A DNA stretch of 45,515 bases, from positions 1-45,515 of the forward strand of contig JAYPTI010000008.1 of NCBI GenBank assembly GCA_038133505.1. The letters run 5' to 3'. This DNA is from JAYQUR01 sp038133505. Its GTDB lineage: Bacteria; Pseudomonadota; Alphaproteobacteria; MPNO01; UBA830. Under the pieces are notes generated by a model. That model made no database searches. It was not told the origin of the DNA and saw only the letters and a program-made list of their open reading frames with translations. The position numbers and the translations under genes are program-made. The number at the start of each line of letters is the position of its first letter. Within the stretch, counting starts at the first letter, position 1. This document shows, piece after piece, positions 1 to 7,425 of the stretch.

Positions 1-65
1 CTCAGGGGTAGAGCGCAACCTTGCCAAGGTTGATGTCGTGAGTTCGAATCTCATCACCCGCTCCA
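1..65 (+). tRNA. tRNA-Gly (anticodon GCC), 5' end outside the window
   Basis: The 3' portion of a tRNA is visible. A five-base-pair anticodon stem (CAACC/GGTTG) encloses the loop TTGCCAA with anticodon GCC at 23-25. The T-arm carries the usual GTTCGAATC motif, and the acceptor strand CACCCGC is followed by T and an encoded CCA at 63-65. The D-arm is only partly present and the 5' acceptor strand lies before base 1, so the gene is cut by the window edge. GCC reads glycine GGC and GGU codons. Confidence 0.93.
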
Positions 66-184
66 TTTTCTCGCTTTTTTCGTTCAGACGGTCGGTTCGC
101 CTTGGCTTTGCTTGGTTGTGGCCCTTGCGCGGAATGGCGGCATCGGCATGATGACGTGATGACTTCGGCAGCGGGTATTCGGAC

Positions 185-1237
185 GTGACGTGCGTTCTCG
201 TGACCGGCGGGTGTGGCTTCATCGGCTCTACCCTCGTCCGCCGGCTGGTCGGCGACGGCCACGACGTCCTCAACGTCGATGCGCTGACCTACGCCGGACT
301 GCCGCAGAACGTCGCCGACGTGGCCGGGGCGTCCAACTATTCCTTCCTCGAGGCCGACATTCGCGACGGCGCGGCCGTCGCGCAGGCGCTGGAGGCCTTC
401 GGTCCGGACGCCGTTATGCATCTGGCCGCCGAGAGCCACGTCGACCGGTCGATCGACGATCCGATGGATTTCCTGTCGACGAACGTTCTCGGCACGGCGG
501 CCGTCCTGCGCGCCGTTGAGCAGTGGCTGCCCGCGCAGCCCGTCGGCCGTCGCGACGCCTTCCGCCTGCTGCACATCTCGACCGACGAGGTTTACGGCGC
601 GCTCGGCGCAGACGGCGCCTTCACCGAGGATTCCCCGGTCGAGCCGAACTCTCCTTACGCGGCGAGCAAGGCGGCGAGCGATCTGATGGCGCGGGCGTGG
701 GCGCGGACCTGGAAGCTTCCGGTCATCGTCTGCCGGAGCTCCAACAATTATGGGCCGCGCCAGTTTCCCGAAAAGCTGATCCCGCGGACGATCATTTCCG
801 CGCTCCACGGACGGCCGATCGAGGTGTACGCCCGCGGCGAGAACGTCCGCGACTGGATCCATGTCGAGGACAATGTCGACGCGCTGCTCCGCGTCCTGGA
901 GCGCGGGGCGCTCGGCTCCGTCTACAATATCGGAGCCGGCAACGAGCGGCGGAACATCGACCTCGTCCGCGATATCTGCGGGCTATTGGACGAACGGGCG
1001 CCGCGCGAGACGGGGGCGACCGCCGACCTGATCGCCTTCGTCGAGGACCGGCCCGGGCACGACTTCCGTTACGCCATCGACAATGCGCGGCTGGCGGGCG
1101 AGCTAGACTGGCAGCCGTCGGTCGCGCCGGCCGACGGGCTACGGCAGACGGTCGACTGGTATCTGGCGAACCGCGACTGGTGGGCGCCGCTTCTCGACGA
1201 TGTCTACGACGGCGGGCGGCTCGGGCTCGGCGGCTAG
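185..1237 (+). CDS. rmlB: dTDP-glucose 4,6-dehydratase RmlB
   Basis: This enzyme converts dTDP-glucose to dTDP-4-keto-6-deoxyglucose, the branch point for most dTDP-deoxysugars, using bound NAD in the cytoplasm. The 350-residue protein is the usual size for the family. It has the extended-SDR nucleotide motif GGCGFIGS at residues 8-15, the TDE catalytic triplet at 133-135, the Y158-x3-K162 pair, and the RmlB hallmark NNYGPRQFPEKLIP near 187-200. It starts at GTG 185. It is the only plus-strand gene of the island and converges on the 2,3-dehydratase gene, with the two stop codons sharing CTAG at 1234-1237. rmlC and rmlD are absent from the window, so the product is probably not routed to rhamnose here but to the pathway encoded on the other strand. 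Confidence 0.95.
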   Translation: MTCVLVTGGCGFIGSTLVRRLVGDGHDVLNVDALTYAGLPQNVADVAGASNYSFLEADIRDGAAVAQALEAFGPDAVMHLAAESHVDRSIDDPMDFLSTNVLGTAAVLRAVEQWLPAQPVGRRDAFRLLHISTDEVYGALGADGAFTEDSPVEPNSPYAASKAASDLMARAWARTWKLPVIVCRSSNNYGPRQFPEKLIPRTIISALHGRPIEVYARGENVRDWIHVEDNVDALLRVLERGALGSVYNIGAGNERRNIDLVRDICGLLDERAPRETGATADLIAFVEDRPGHDFRYAIDNARLAGELDWQPSVAPADGLRQTVDWYLANRDWWAPLLDDVYDGGRLGLGG

Positions 1238-1941
1238 AGCGGCGCGATAATCGTCTTCACGAACGGGCTGAGCACGTCGTCGATCAGGCACAGCGCCTTG
1301 ATCTGGGCGAGGCTTGCCGTGAAGAAGCGGTCGCCGTGCGGCGCCGTCACCGCCGCGAGGTCGTCGACCAGCAATATCCTGTTCTCGTTCGCCTTGCGCC
1401 AGAAACGGCCGCCTTCTTCGTTGTGCCGCCCGGCGTGGATCGCGGTCACCGGGGCGTCGTCCAGAAGCAGTTCGCCCAGCACGGGCAGCCGTCCTTCGTG
1501 GGCGCGCCGCAGATTGCTCCGCGTCGCCTGCACCGTCGGCGCGATCTGCAGGTAGCCGATATTGCCGGGCTCCGCCTTCGCCTGGAGCAGGAACCGAATT
1601 CCGCCGTCCGCATAGCCGCAGACCAGCGCGAGGATACCGCCGTCGGGCTGGGTCAGGATCGGCTGGTCCCATTGGGCGACCTCGCGTTCGTTGCCGGCGC
1701 GGGTGCGCACCGCCTCGACGGCGAAGAACTGGCCGGACCGGTGGGCGATGGCACCGGTCTCGGGATCGCGTTCCCAGCCGTCGGCGTCGTCGAGCGGGAT
1801 CAGTTCCGCCTCGAACGAGACCGCGGCCCTCCGCGCCGAGAGCCAGTCGAGCACGGGATCCGCCGATACCGGATCGTCGGCTGCGGTCGCGGCGATGGCG
1901 GCTCGCAGCCCCTCGATGTCGTTCGGTGTTGCGGTCTTCAT
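1234..1941 (-). CDS. NDP-hexose 2,3-dehydratase family protein, single-module form
   Basis: Members of this family (EvaA, TylCVI and SpnO types) remove the C2 hydroxyl of dTDP-4-keto-6-deoxyglucose to give a 3,4-diketo-2,6-dideoxy sugar. The match rests on family-typical stretches: a W-QP-I-Q-dGGI-aL segment, FLLQAKAEPGN followed by PTVQATRSN, and a late GRFWRKANEN block. The protein has 235 residues. Known antibiotic-pathway members are about 450-480 residues and contain two such modules, so this looks like one module working alone, possibly as an oligomer. It is the last gene of the minus-strand operon. Its ATG at 1941 overlaps the aminotransferase stop by 4 nt. Both strands appear fully coding across the CTAG junction with rmlB, leaving no room for a terminator between them. 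The family call is firm; the exact substrate is inferred. Confidence 0.85.
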   Translation of the reverse strand: MKTATPNDIEGLRAAIAATAADDPVSADPVLDWLSARRAAVSFEAELIPLDDADGWERDPETGAIAHRSGQFFAVEAVRTRAGNEREVAQWDQPILTQPDGGILALVCGYADGGIRFLLQAKAEPGNIGYLQIAPTVQATRSNLRRAHEGRLPVLGELLLDDAPVTAIHAGRHNEEGGRFWRKANENRILLVDDLAAVTAPHGDRFFTASLAQIKALCLIDDVLSPFVKTIIAPL

Positions 1942-3056
1942 CCTGCTTCGATCTCCTTGAGAACGGCGCGTACCGCTTCAACGACTGCGTCCTGTTGCGT
2001 CTCGGTGAGGCCGGGATACATCGGGAGCGACAGGATTTCGGTCGCGGCCTTTTCGGCCACCGGAAAATCGCCTTCGCCGTATCCCAGGCCGAGATATGCC
2101 TCCATCGTGTGGATCGGCCACGGATAGCTGACATTGACCAGGATGTCGCGGCTGCGGAGGCCGTCGAGCAGCGCATCGCGGGCCGGATGACGCACGACGT
2201 AGAGATACCAGCTGTGCAGGTTGCCCTCCCTTTCGGACGGCAGCGTCAGTGCCGTGTCGGCGAACAGCTCGCCGTAGCGCGCGGCCAGTGCGGTCCGGCG
2301 TTCCACCCAGTCGTCGAGGCGCTTCAGCTTCACGCGGAGGATGGCAGCCTGGACCTCGTCGAGCCGCGAGTTGTAGCCGTGCTCGTCGGCGTAGTAGCGG
2401 CCGTCCATGCCGTACATCCGGAGTTTGCGCGCCCGCGCCGTCAACGTCTCGTCGGCCGCCGTGATCATGCCGCCGTCGCCGTAGGCGCCGAGAACCTTCG
2501 TTGGATAGAACGACCAAGCACCGACGTCGCCCGCCGTGCCTGCCGGCGCGCCCTTGTAGCGGGCGCCGGTGCATTGCGCGCAGTCCTCCAGAACGGAAAG
2601 GCCGTGCCGGTCGGCGACCGCATTCACCGCGTCCATATCGACGCACTGGCCGTACAGATGAACCGGCAGGATCGCCCTGGTGCGCGGCGTGATGGCGTTC
2701 TCGAGGGCGGCGGGGTCCATCAGGTAATGTTGCGGCTCGATGTCGACGAACCGCGCCGTCGCGCCCGTGCTGGTAATCGCCGAGACCGTCGGCACCGCGG
2801 TGTTCGGCACCGTGATCACCTCGTCGCCAGGGCCGACGCCGAGCGCCTTGAGGCCCAAGAACAGCGCGTCCGTGCCGCTGTTGACTCCGACGCCGGGCGT
2901 CTCCAGCGCGCAATAGGACGCGAATTCGCGCTCCAGTTCGCGCACCTGCTCGCCGAGGATTAGCCAGCCGGACGAAAAGACGCCGTCGACGGCGGCGAGG
3001 ATCTCGTCGCGCATCTCGGTGTATTCTTCCAGGTAGTCCCATACCTTGATCGTCAT
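1938..3056 (-). CDS. DegT/DnrJ/EryC1-family sugar aminotransferase
   Basis: This is a PLP-dependent transaminase that places an amino group on a keto-sugar nucleotide, normally with glutamate as donor. The 372-residue protein shows the family order: GTDAL near residues 61-65, the PLP-contacting ED-CAQ around 157-161, and the Schiff-base lysine K187 in SFYPTK, followed by GAYGDGG. The start at ATG 3056 was chosen because it forms an ATGA overlap with the upstream oxidoreductase stop; the open frame extends further but without homology. It lies between a 3-ketoreductase-like gene and a 2,3-dehydratase. The likely substrate is therefore a dTDP-keto-2,6-dideoxyhexose, aminated at C4 if the neighbour reduces C3, or at C3 otherwise. 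The regiochemistry cannot be read from the sequence. Confidence 0.88.
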   Translation of the reverse strand: MTIKVWDYLEEYTEMRDEILAAVDGVFSSGWLILGEQVRELEREFASYCALETPGVGVNSGTDALFLGLKALGVGPGDEVITVPNTAVPTVSAITSTGATARFVDIEPQHYLMDPAALENAITPRTRAILPVHLYGQCVDMDAVNAVADRHGLSVLEDCAQCTGARYKGAPAGTAGDVGAWSFYPTKVLGAYGDGGMITAADETLTARARKLRMYGMDGRYYADEHGYNSRLDEVQAAILRVKLKRLDDWVERRTALAARYGELFADTALTLPSEREGNLHSWYLYVVRHPARDALLDGLRSRDILVNVSYPWPIHTMEAYLGLGYGEGDFPVAEKAATEILSLPMYPGLTETQQDAVVEAVRAVLKEIEAG

Positions 3057-3991
3057 GAAGCTGCCTCCCGCAGCCGGTCGCGGAATGCCGCGTCCGCAAG
3101 CATGGCGGCATGGAAGGGGGTCGTCTCCCCGGTTTCGGCCGCGTGCGCCGCGCGGGCGAAGAATGCCGCGAAACAGTCGCCGGCCGCACAGGTTTCGCTG
3201 ACGTCTTCGTTCGACCGGCGCAGGTCGAGCGCGAGTTCCGCGTCGGGCGGCGGCGTGCAGAACCGGTCGAGCCGTAATGCGATGTTCGGACCCGCGGCGC
3301 TTACCCAGTTCTGGTATTCGGAGTTGAAGCCGTACGTGCCCGCGAAGCACCGTCCGTCGTTCCACGAGGCGAAAACCGAAAAGGCGATTTCCACGTGCCT
3401 GGATTCCAGTATGCGCGTGTCGATCTTGTCCGGGGCGGCCCCGAACAGGAGGCGGCACGTTGCCGCGGCGTAGGGGCCAAGGTCGGCGAAGGCGCCGCCG
3501 CCGCGCGCCGGATCGTAGCGGAAATTGTCGGCCGGGAGCGGCGGAAAGGCGAAACAGGCATGCGCGGTCGTCACCGTATCGGCATCGTCGAGCGCGCGGC
3601 GCAGCGCCTCGATGCGCGGATGATCGAGAAAGACCGTGGCCTCGGCGGCCAGGAGACCACCCGCCTCCGCCGCCGCGACGAGGCTTTGCGCGCAGGCGGA
3701 GTCGGGGGCGGCGGGCTTGTCGATCACGACGCTGCGGCCCAAGGCGAGCGCGCGTTCCGCCCAGGCCACGTGCGTGTCGTTCTCGGTCGAGATGTACACA
3801 AGTCCGGCATCGCTGTTCGCCAACGCCTCTTCGGGGGAGTCGTAAGCTGTTCCTCCGTGTGCCAGCGCGGCCGCGGTCGGTGCGCCGCGGCGGCTTGCCG
3901 CGTCGATGCCGTCGAATGCGCCCGACGCGACCATCGCGGGAACGGCCCGCCGGGCGGCGATCGCGGAACTGCCGATCACGAGCGCCTTCAT
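3053..3991 (-). CDS. Gfo/Idh/MocA-family oxidoreductase, probable NDP-hexose 3-ketoreductase
   Basis: The 312-residue protein has an N-terminal Rossmann fold and a C-terminal alpha/beta domain. The opening IGSSAIAARRAVPAM resembles KijD10-type sugar 3-ketoreductases more than general Gfo/Idh enzymes. STENDTHVAWAERAL at about 68-82 and the DKP variant of the EKP motif (K92) follow. Such enzymes use NADPH to reduce the unstable 3,4-diketo sugar made by 2,3-dehydratases, which fits the presence of that dehydratase two genes downstream. ATG 3991 overlaps the preceding glycosyltransferase stop by 4 nt, and its own stop overlaps the aminotransferase start. The family is clear; the C3-reductase role is inferred from the N-terminus and gene context. 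Confidence 0.82.
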   Translation of the reverse strand: MKALVIGSSAIAARRAVPAMVASGAFDGIDAASRRGAPTAAALAHGGTAYDSPEEALANSDAGLVYISTENDTHVAWAERALALGRSVVIDKPAAPDSACAQSLVAAAEAGGLLAAEATVFLDHPRIEALRRALDDADTVTTAHACFAFPPLPADNFRYDPARGGGAFADLGPYAAATCRLLFGAAPDKIDTRILESRHVEIAFSVFASWNDGRCFAGTYGFNSEYQNWVSAAGPNIALRLDRFCTPPPDAELALDLRRSNEDVSETCAAGDCFAAFFARAAHAAETGETTPFHAAMLADAAFRDRLREAAS

Positions 3992-4938
3992 GCGTCGGGT
4001 TTCTGTCCGCCATCGTCGCGCCGCACGATGCGGGCAACGCTTGCCTGCGGCAGTCCGCCGACGCTCATGTAGATGCGGCCGACATATTCTCCGATCAGGC
4101 CGAGGAAGATGAACTGAAGCCCGGAGAAGACGAGGACGACGATCATCAGAGACGCCCAGCCGGGCGCGTAATAGGTCCCCGCCAGAGAGTCGATCAGCAC
4201 GTAGAGGACACCGAGGAGCGCCAGGCCGAAAAGGGCGACGCCGATATTGAAGCTGATCCGCAGCGGCTTGACCGAGAAGTTGAAAAGCACATGCGACCAT
4301 AGCCGGACGAGCCGTCGCAGCGTGTAGTTGCTCTTGCCCGATTCGCGCGCGCGGTGCTCGACCGCCAGGTTCTCGACGCGCCGCGTCAGCTTGAGAATCA
4401 TTCCGTCGAGATAAGGATAGGGGCCGCTGTAGGCGACGAGCTCGTCGACGAGCCGGCGGCTGAGGCAGCGGAAGGACGAAATGATCAGTTCCGGCGGCTT
4501 GCCAAGGAAGATCGTGGCCGTCATGTCGGCCAGGCGGCTTCCCCAGTTGCGCCAGGCTGCATATTGCCGCGTCTCGAAATTTCCGAAAACCGCATCGAGG
4601 CCGCTTTCCATCGTATGGCGATAGAGCCGGACGACTTCCTCCGCAGGCTGCTGGAGGTCGTCGTCCATCGTCACGACATAGTCGCCCGAGGCGTATCGGA
4701 GGCCCGTCAGAACCGCGTTGTGCTCGCCGAAGTTCCGCGCCAGGTCGATGAAGGTCACCGGTGCCGACGATGACGCGACGAGGTTTTCGCAGGCACGCGC
4801 GCTGTCGTCGTCGCTGCCGTCGTTGACCAGGATGATCTCCAGCCCGCCGTCGACGGCGAGGGCGCTGACGGCCTCCACGAGCGGCGCGATCGTGTCCGCG
4901 CCGTTATAGACCGGGACCACGATGGTGAGCGCGGTCAT
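3988..4938 (-). CDS. GT2 polyprenyl-phosphate glycosyltransferase (ArnC/GtrB/DPM-like)
   Basis: The 316-residue protein has a GT-A domain with VVPVYNGA at 7-14, VNDGS (D40) and the metal-binding aspartates in MDDDLQ (92-94). The ESGKSNY segment around 199-205 is typical of undecaprenyl-phosphate transferases. Two hydrophobic helices at about 229-250 and 263-285 anchor it in the inner membrane, and the tail is basic. Enzymes of this build move a sugar from a nucleotide donor to undecaprenyl phosphate on the cytoplasmic face. Here the donor is probably the dTDP-deoxysugar made by its neighbours. It overlaps rmlA by 4 nt at its start and the oxidoreductase by 4 nt at its end. The substrate is inferred from context. 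Confidence 0.88.
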   Translation of the reverse strand: MTALTIVVPVYNGADTIAPLVEAVSALAVDGGLEIILVNDGSDDDSARACENLVASSSAPVTFIDLARNFGEHNAVLTGLRYASGDYVVTMDDDLQQPAEEVVRLYRHTMESGLDAVFGNFETRQYAAWRNWGSRLADMTATIFLGKPPELIISSFRCLSRRLVDELVAYSGPYPYLDGMILKLTRRVENLAVEHRARESGKSNYTLRRLVRLWSHVLFNFSVKPLRISFNIGVALFGLALLGVLYVLIDSLAGTYYAPGWASLMIVVLVFSGLQFIFLGLIGEYVGRIYMSVGGLPQASVARIVRRDDGGQKPDA

Positions 4939-5819
4939 CGTCCGTCGCCCGATGGCGTCAAAAGCCGTTCCAGATAGGCGCGTTGCGAGTCGCTCGGCGC
5001 TGCCTCAGCGAGGGCGGACAGCCGCGCAGCGTCGATGAACCCTCTCGTGAACGCGATCTCCTCGAGGCGACAGATCTGCAGCCCGGCGCGCTTTTCGACG
5101 ACCCGGACGAATTCGGAAGCCTCGAGGAGGTTTTCCGGCGTGCCGCAATCGAGCCACAACATGCCGCGGCCCATCCGCACGACGTCGAGCCGGCCGGCTT
5201 CGAGGAGGGCGATGTTGAGGTCGGTGATCTCGTATTCGCCGCGGGCCGACGGTTTGAGCGACGCAGCGATTTCGATCGCCTCCGGTTCGTAGAAATAGAG
5301 GCCGGGAACTACCCAGTTCGACACGAATGCGACCGGCTTCTCCACTAGACGCAACGGGCGCCAGTCCGTGCCGAACTCGCAGACCCCGAGGCCCGCGGGA
5401 TCGGTGAGGTAGTAAGCGAAGACGGTGCTGCGGTCTCTCGCCGCGGCGTCCTGCATAAGGAACGAGAAGTCGTTGCCGTAGAAGACGTTGTCGCCGAGAA
5501 CGAGGCAGAATCGGCCGCCCTCGACGAAATCCGCCCCGATCGTTAGTGCCTCCGCGATCCCGGCCGGGCGTAGCTGTTCCTTGTAGGAAATCCGGACGCC
5601 GAAGTCGGCGCCGTCTCCCAGAAGGGCGCGAAGCTGGGGGATCGCCTCCGGCGACGAGATCACGAGGATGTCCCGGATGCCGGCGAGCATCAGCGTCGCC
5701 AGCGGATAGTGGATCATCGGCTTGTCGTAGATCGGCAGCACGTGCTTGTTCACGGCCTTCGTCATCGGCCACAGGCGCGTACCCTGCCCACCGGCGAGAA
5801 TGATCCCTTTTCGCGTCAT
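4935..5819 (-). CDS. rmlA: glucose-1-phosphate thymidylyltransferase RmlA
   Basis: This enzyme makes dTDP-glucose from dTTP and glucose-1-phosphate, the substrate of RmlB. The protein is about 294 residues, the usual length. It has the nucleotidyltransferase signature GGQGTRLWP, then KHVLPIYDKPMIHYPL, LGDNVFYG and GEYEITDLN in the expected order. The family usually has KQLLP, so the KHVLP stretch is a mild variant. I favour the ATG at 5819 (MTRKGIILAGG), which matches homologues; an in-frame ATG at 5828 is possible. The gene follows the membrane-protein gene after about 34 nt, the only operon junction without a 4-nt overlap, and its stop overlaps the GT2 start. Confidence 0.93.
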   Translation of the reverse strand: MTRKGIILAGGQGTRLWPMTKAVNKHVLPIYDKPMIHYPLATLMLAGIRDILVISSPEAIPQLRALLGDGADFGVRISYKEQLRPAGIAEALTIGADFVEGGRFCLVLGDNVFYGNDFSFLMQDAAARDRSTVFAYYLTDPAGLGVCEFGTDWRPLRLVEKPVAFVSNWVVPGLYFYEPEAIEIAASLKPSARGEYEITDLNIALLEAGRLDVVRMGRGMLWLDCGTPENLLEASEFVRVVEKRAGLQICRLEEIAFTRGFIDAARLSALAEAAPSDSQRAYLERLLTPSGDGR

Positions 5820-5853
5820 GCGCCCCATCCGAAAGCGATTTCCGAATGTAGTA

Positions 5854-7425
5854 TTAGCGCAATCGCCGAAGCTGCGGAATCCGGCCGATTCCCTTAAGCG
5901 CGTCGCGGATCAGAATGGAACCGAGGCAGAGCGCGACCGGCAGATAGCAGAACGCGTGGCGATGGTTCTCGCAGCAGGCCATCAGCGCGCTGATCGCGGC
6001 GACGGCGAGGAATCCCGTAGACACGAGTCCGAGCGCCTGCAGCCGCGTATCCGGCGGCTCCCAACGGGGCCCCGCGAAGGACAGAAGCCGCCGGACGGCG
6101 ACGGCGGCAAAATAAAGACATGCCGCACCGAAGCCGACCGGAAACAGGAGACCGAAAAGGCGGTTCAGGAACGTGATCGAGCGCGGCTCGGCGAATCGCG
6201 CGCGGTTGCGGTCGACGAGGAAATGCCGGGTTTCGCCGAGGAAGTGGCGGGTAAGATTGAGCCACGTCCGGCCGGCGAAACGGCGCGGATAGGCCGCTGC
6301 GATATCGAACAGCAGCCGCTGGCTGATCGTGCCGTATGCCAGGGACACACCTGTTGCCCGGAGCGCCACCGGGCCCGCCCATAGCCAAGGCCGGTAGGCC
6401 TGGATGTCGAGGTCGCTGGCGAGGATTGCTGCCATGTTCGGGTTGGGTTGGGCGCGAAAATATTCCTCGAGCGCGGCGTAGTCGCGGGTTCCGTTCTGGT
6501 TCCACATGCAGGCGCCGTAAAACCCCGCAACGTTGGGGACCGGATGGGCACCGCGCCGTTCCGCTTCCCGGTAGCACCACGCCCACCAGTCCGGATAGCC
6601 CTGCGCGATGCCGAACTTCAGCCCACCATGGCCGGCCGGGTCGCTCAAAGCCATGTTGAGATTCTGAAAGACGTTCTGTCCCGCGCCCGACGACATGGAC
6701 CACAGATTGTGCTGCACGGCGTTCTTGGCGATGACGGCCGCCGCGACGACCGCTGGCAGCACCGCGAGCGCCGTAACGGCTCTCAGCGTTCCCTTCCGCG
6801 GCGCCATCAGGATTAGCGCGCCGATGGCGGATGCAGCGACGATCGGCAGCCCGAACTGAAATCCGGCAACCAGCAGCGCGCCGCTGGCGCAGGCGGCCCA
6901 GGTCCTGCCCGCGTCCGGCGCGAGGATCAGCCGTGCGACGGACCAGGCGTAGAGCATCACCAGGAACGGGTTGAACGCATCCCAGCCCCCGCCCCAGTTC
7001 ACCGTTTCCCACGGCAGGAGTCGGAGCGAAACCGCCGCGGCGACGGTGATCGCCGCGACGCGGGAAATGCCGAATCCGCGGAGAAATAGGAAGGCGAGGG
7101 CGGCCGTCGCTCCATCGAGGATCACGAGAAGCCCGTACCAGGCCGGGGTGACCCAGTCGCCGGGTAAGATGTTGTGCAGGAGGGCGTTTTTCGCCGTGAA
7201 CAGGACGGGAAGGACGTGGTTGTAGAGCAGGTAGCCGAATGGGTGTTCGCGCAGCGCCGTCCGATACGCGTCCGGGTTCGCCGGCGTGCCGGGAATCAGC
7301 CCGTCGTAATTCGAGCCGTCAACGAAGACCGGCAGGATCGCGCGCAGCAAGACCGCCGCGGCGACCAGCAGGAACGCGATCTGCGCGTCGGACGTCCCGG
7401 AGGGGCGGCGGACGGGGCCACTCAT
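5854..7425 (-). CDS. polytopic membrane protein, candidate GT-C-type glycosyltransferase
   Basis: The predicted protein has 523 residues and roughly ten hydrophobic segments. There is an acidic/aromatic stretch (DGSNYDGL) just after the first helix and large hydrophilic loops around residues 255-345. This layout, an early extracytoplasmic acidic loop in a multi-helix protein, is typical of lipid-linked-sugar (GT-C) transferases, but I recognise no named family. The start at ATG 7425 was chosen because it gives an ATGA overlap with the preceding gene; an upstream in-frame start at 7446 would give a longer overlap. Position between another such protein and rmlA suggests it uses the polyprenyl-linked sugar made downstream. 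Function is inferred. Confidence 0.7.
   Translation of the reverse strand: MSGPVRRPSGTSDAQIAFLLVAAAVLLRAILPVFVDGSNYDGLIPGTPANPDAYRTALREHPFGYLLYNHVLPVLFTAKNALLHNILPGDWVTPAWYGLLVILDGATAALAFLFLRGFGISRVAAITVAAAVSLRLLPWETVNWGGGWDAFNPFLVMLYAWSVARLILAPDAGRTWAACASGALLVAGFQFGLPIVAASAIGALILMAPRKGTLRAVTALAVLPAVVAAAVIAKNAVQHNLWSMSSGAGQNVFQNLNMALSDPAGHGGLKFGIAQGYPDWWAWCYREAERRGAHPVPNVAGFYGACMWNQNGTRDYAALEEYFRAQPNPNMAAILASDLDIQAYRPWLWAGPVALRATGVSLAYGTISQRLLFDIAAAYPRRFAGRTWLNLTRHFLGETRHFLVDRNRARFAEPRSITFLNRLFGLLFPVGFGAACLYFAAVAVRRLLSFAGPRWEPPDTRLQALGLVSTGFLAVAAISALMACCENHRHAFCYLPVALCLGSILIRDALKGIGRIPQLRRLR

Noticed and set aside
2..862. Long minus-strand open frame antisense to tRNA-Gly and rmlB
   Set aside because: It translates the reverse of the tRNA (ending in the well-known artefact GDEIRTHDINLGKVAL) and then the antisense of a clear rmlB. 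No homology or ribosome-binding site supports it.
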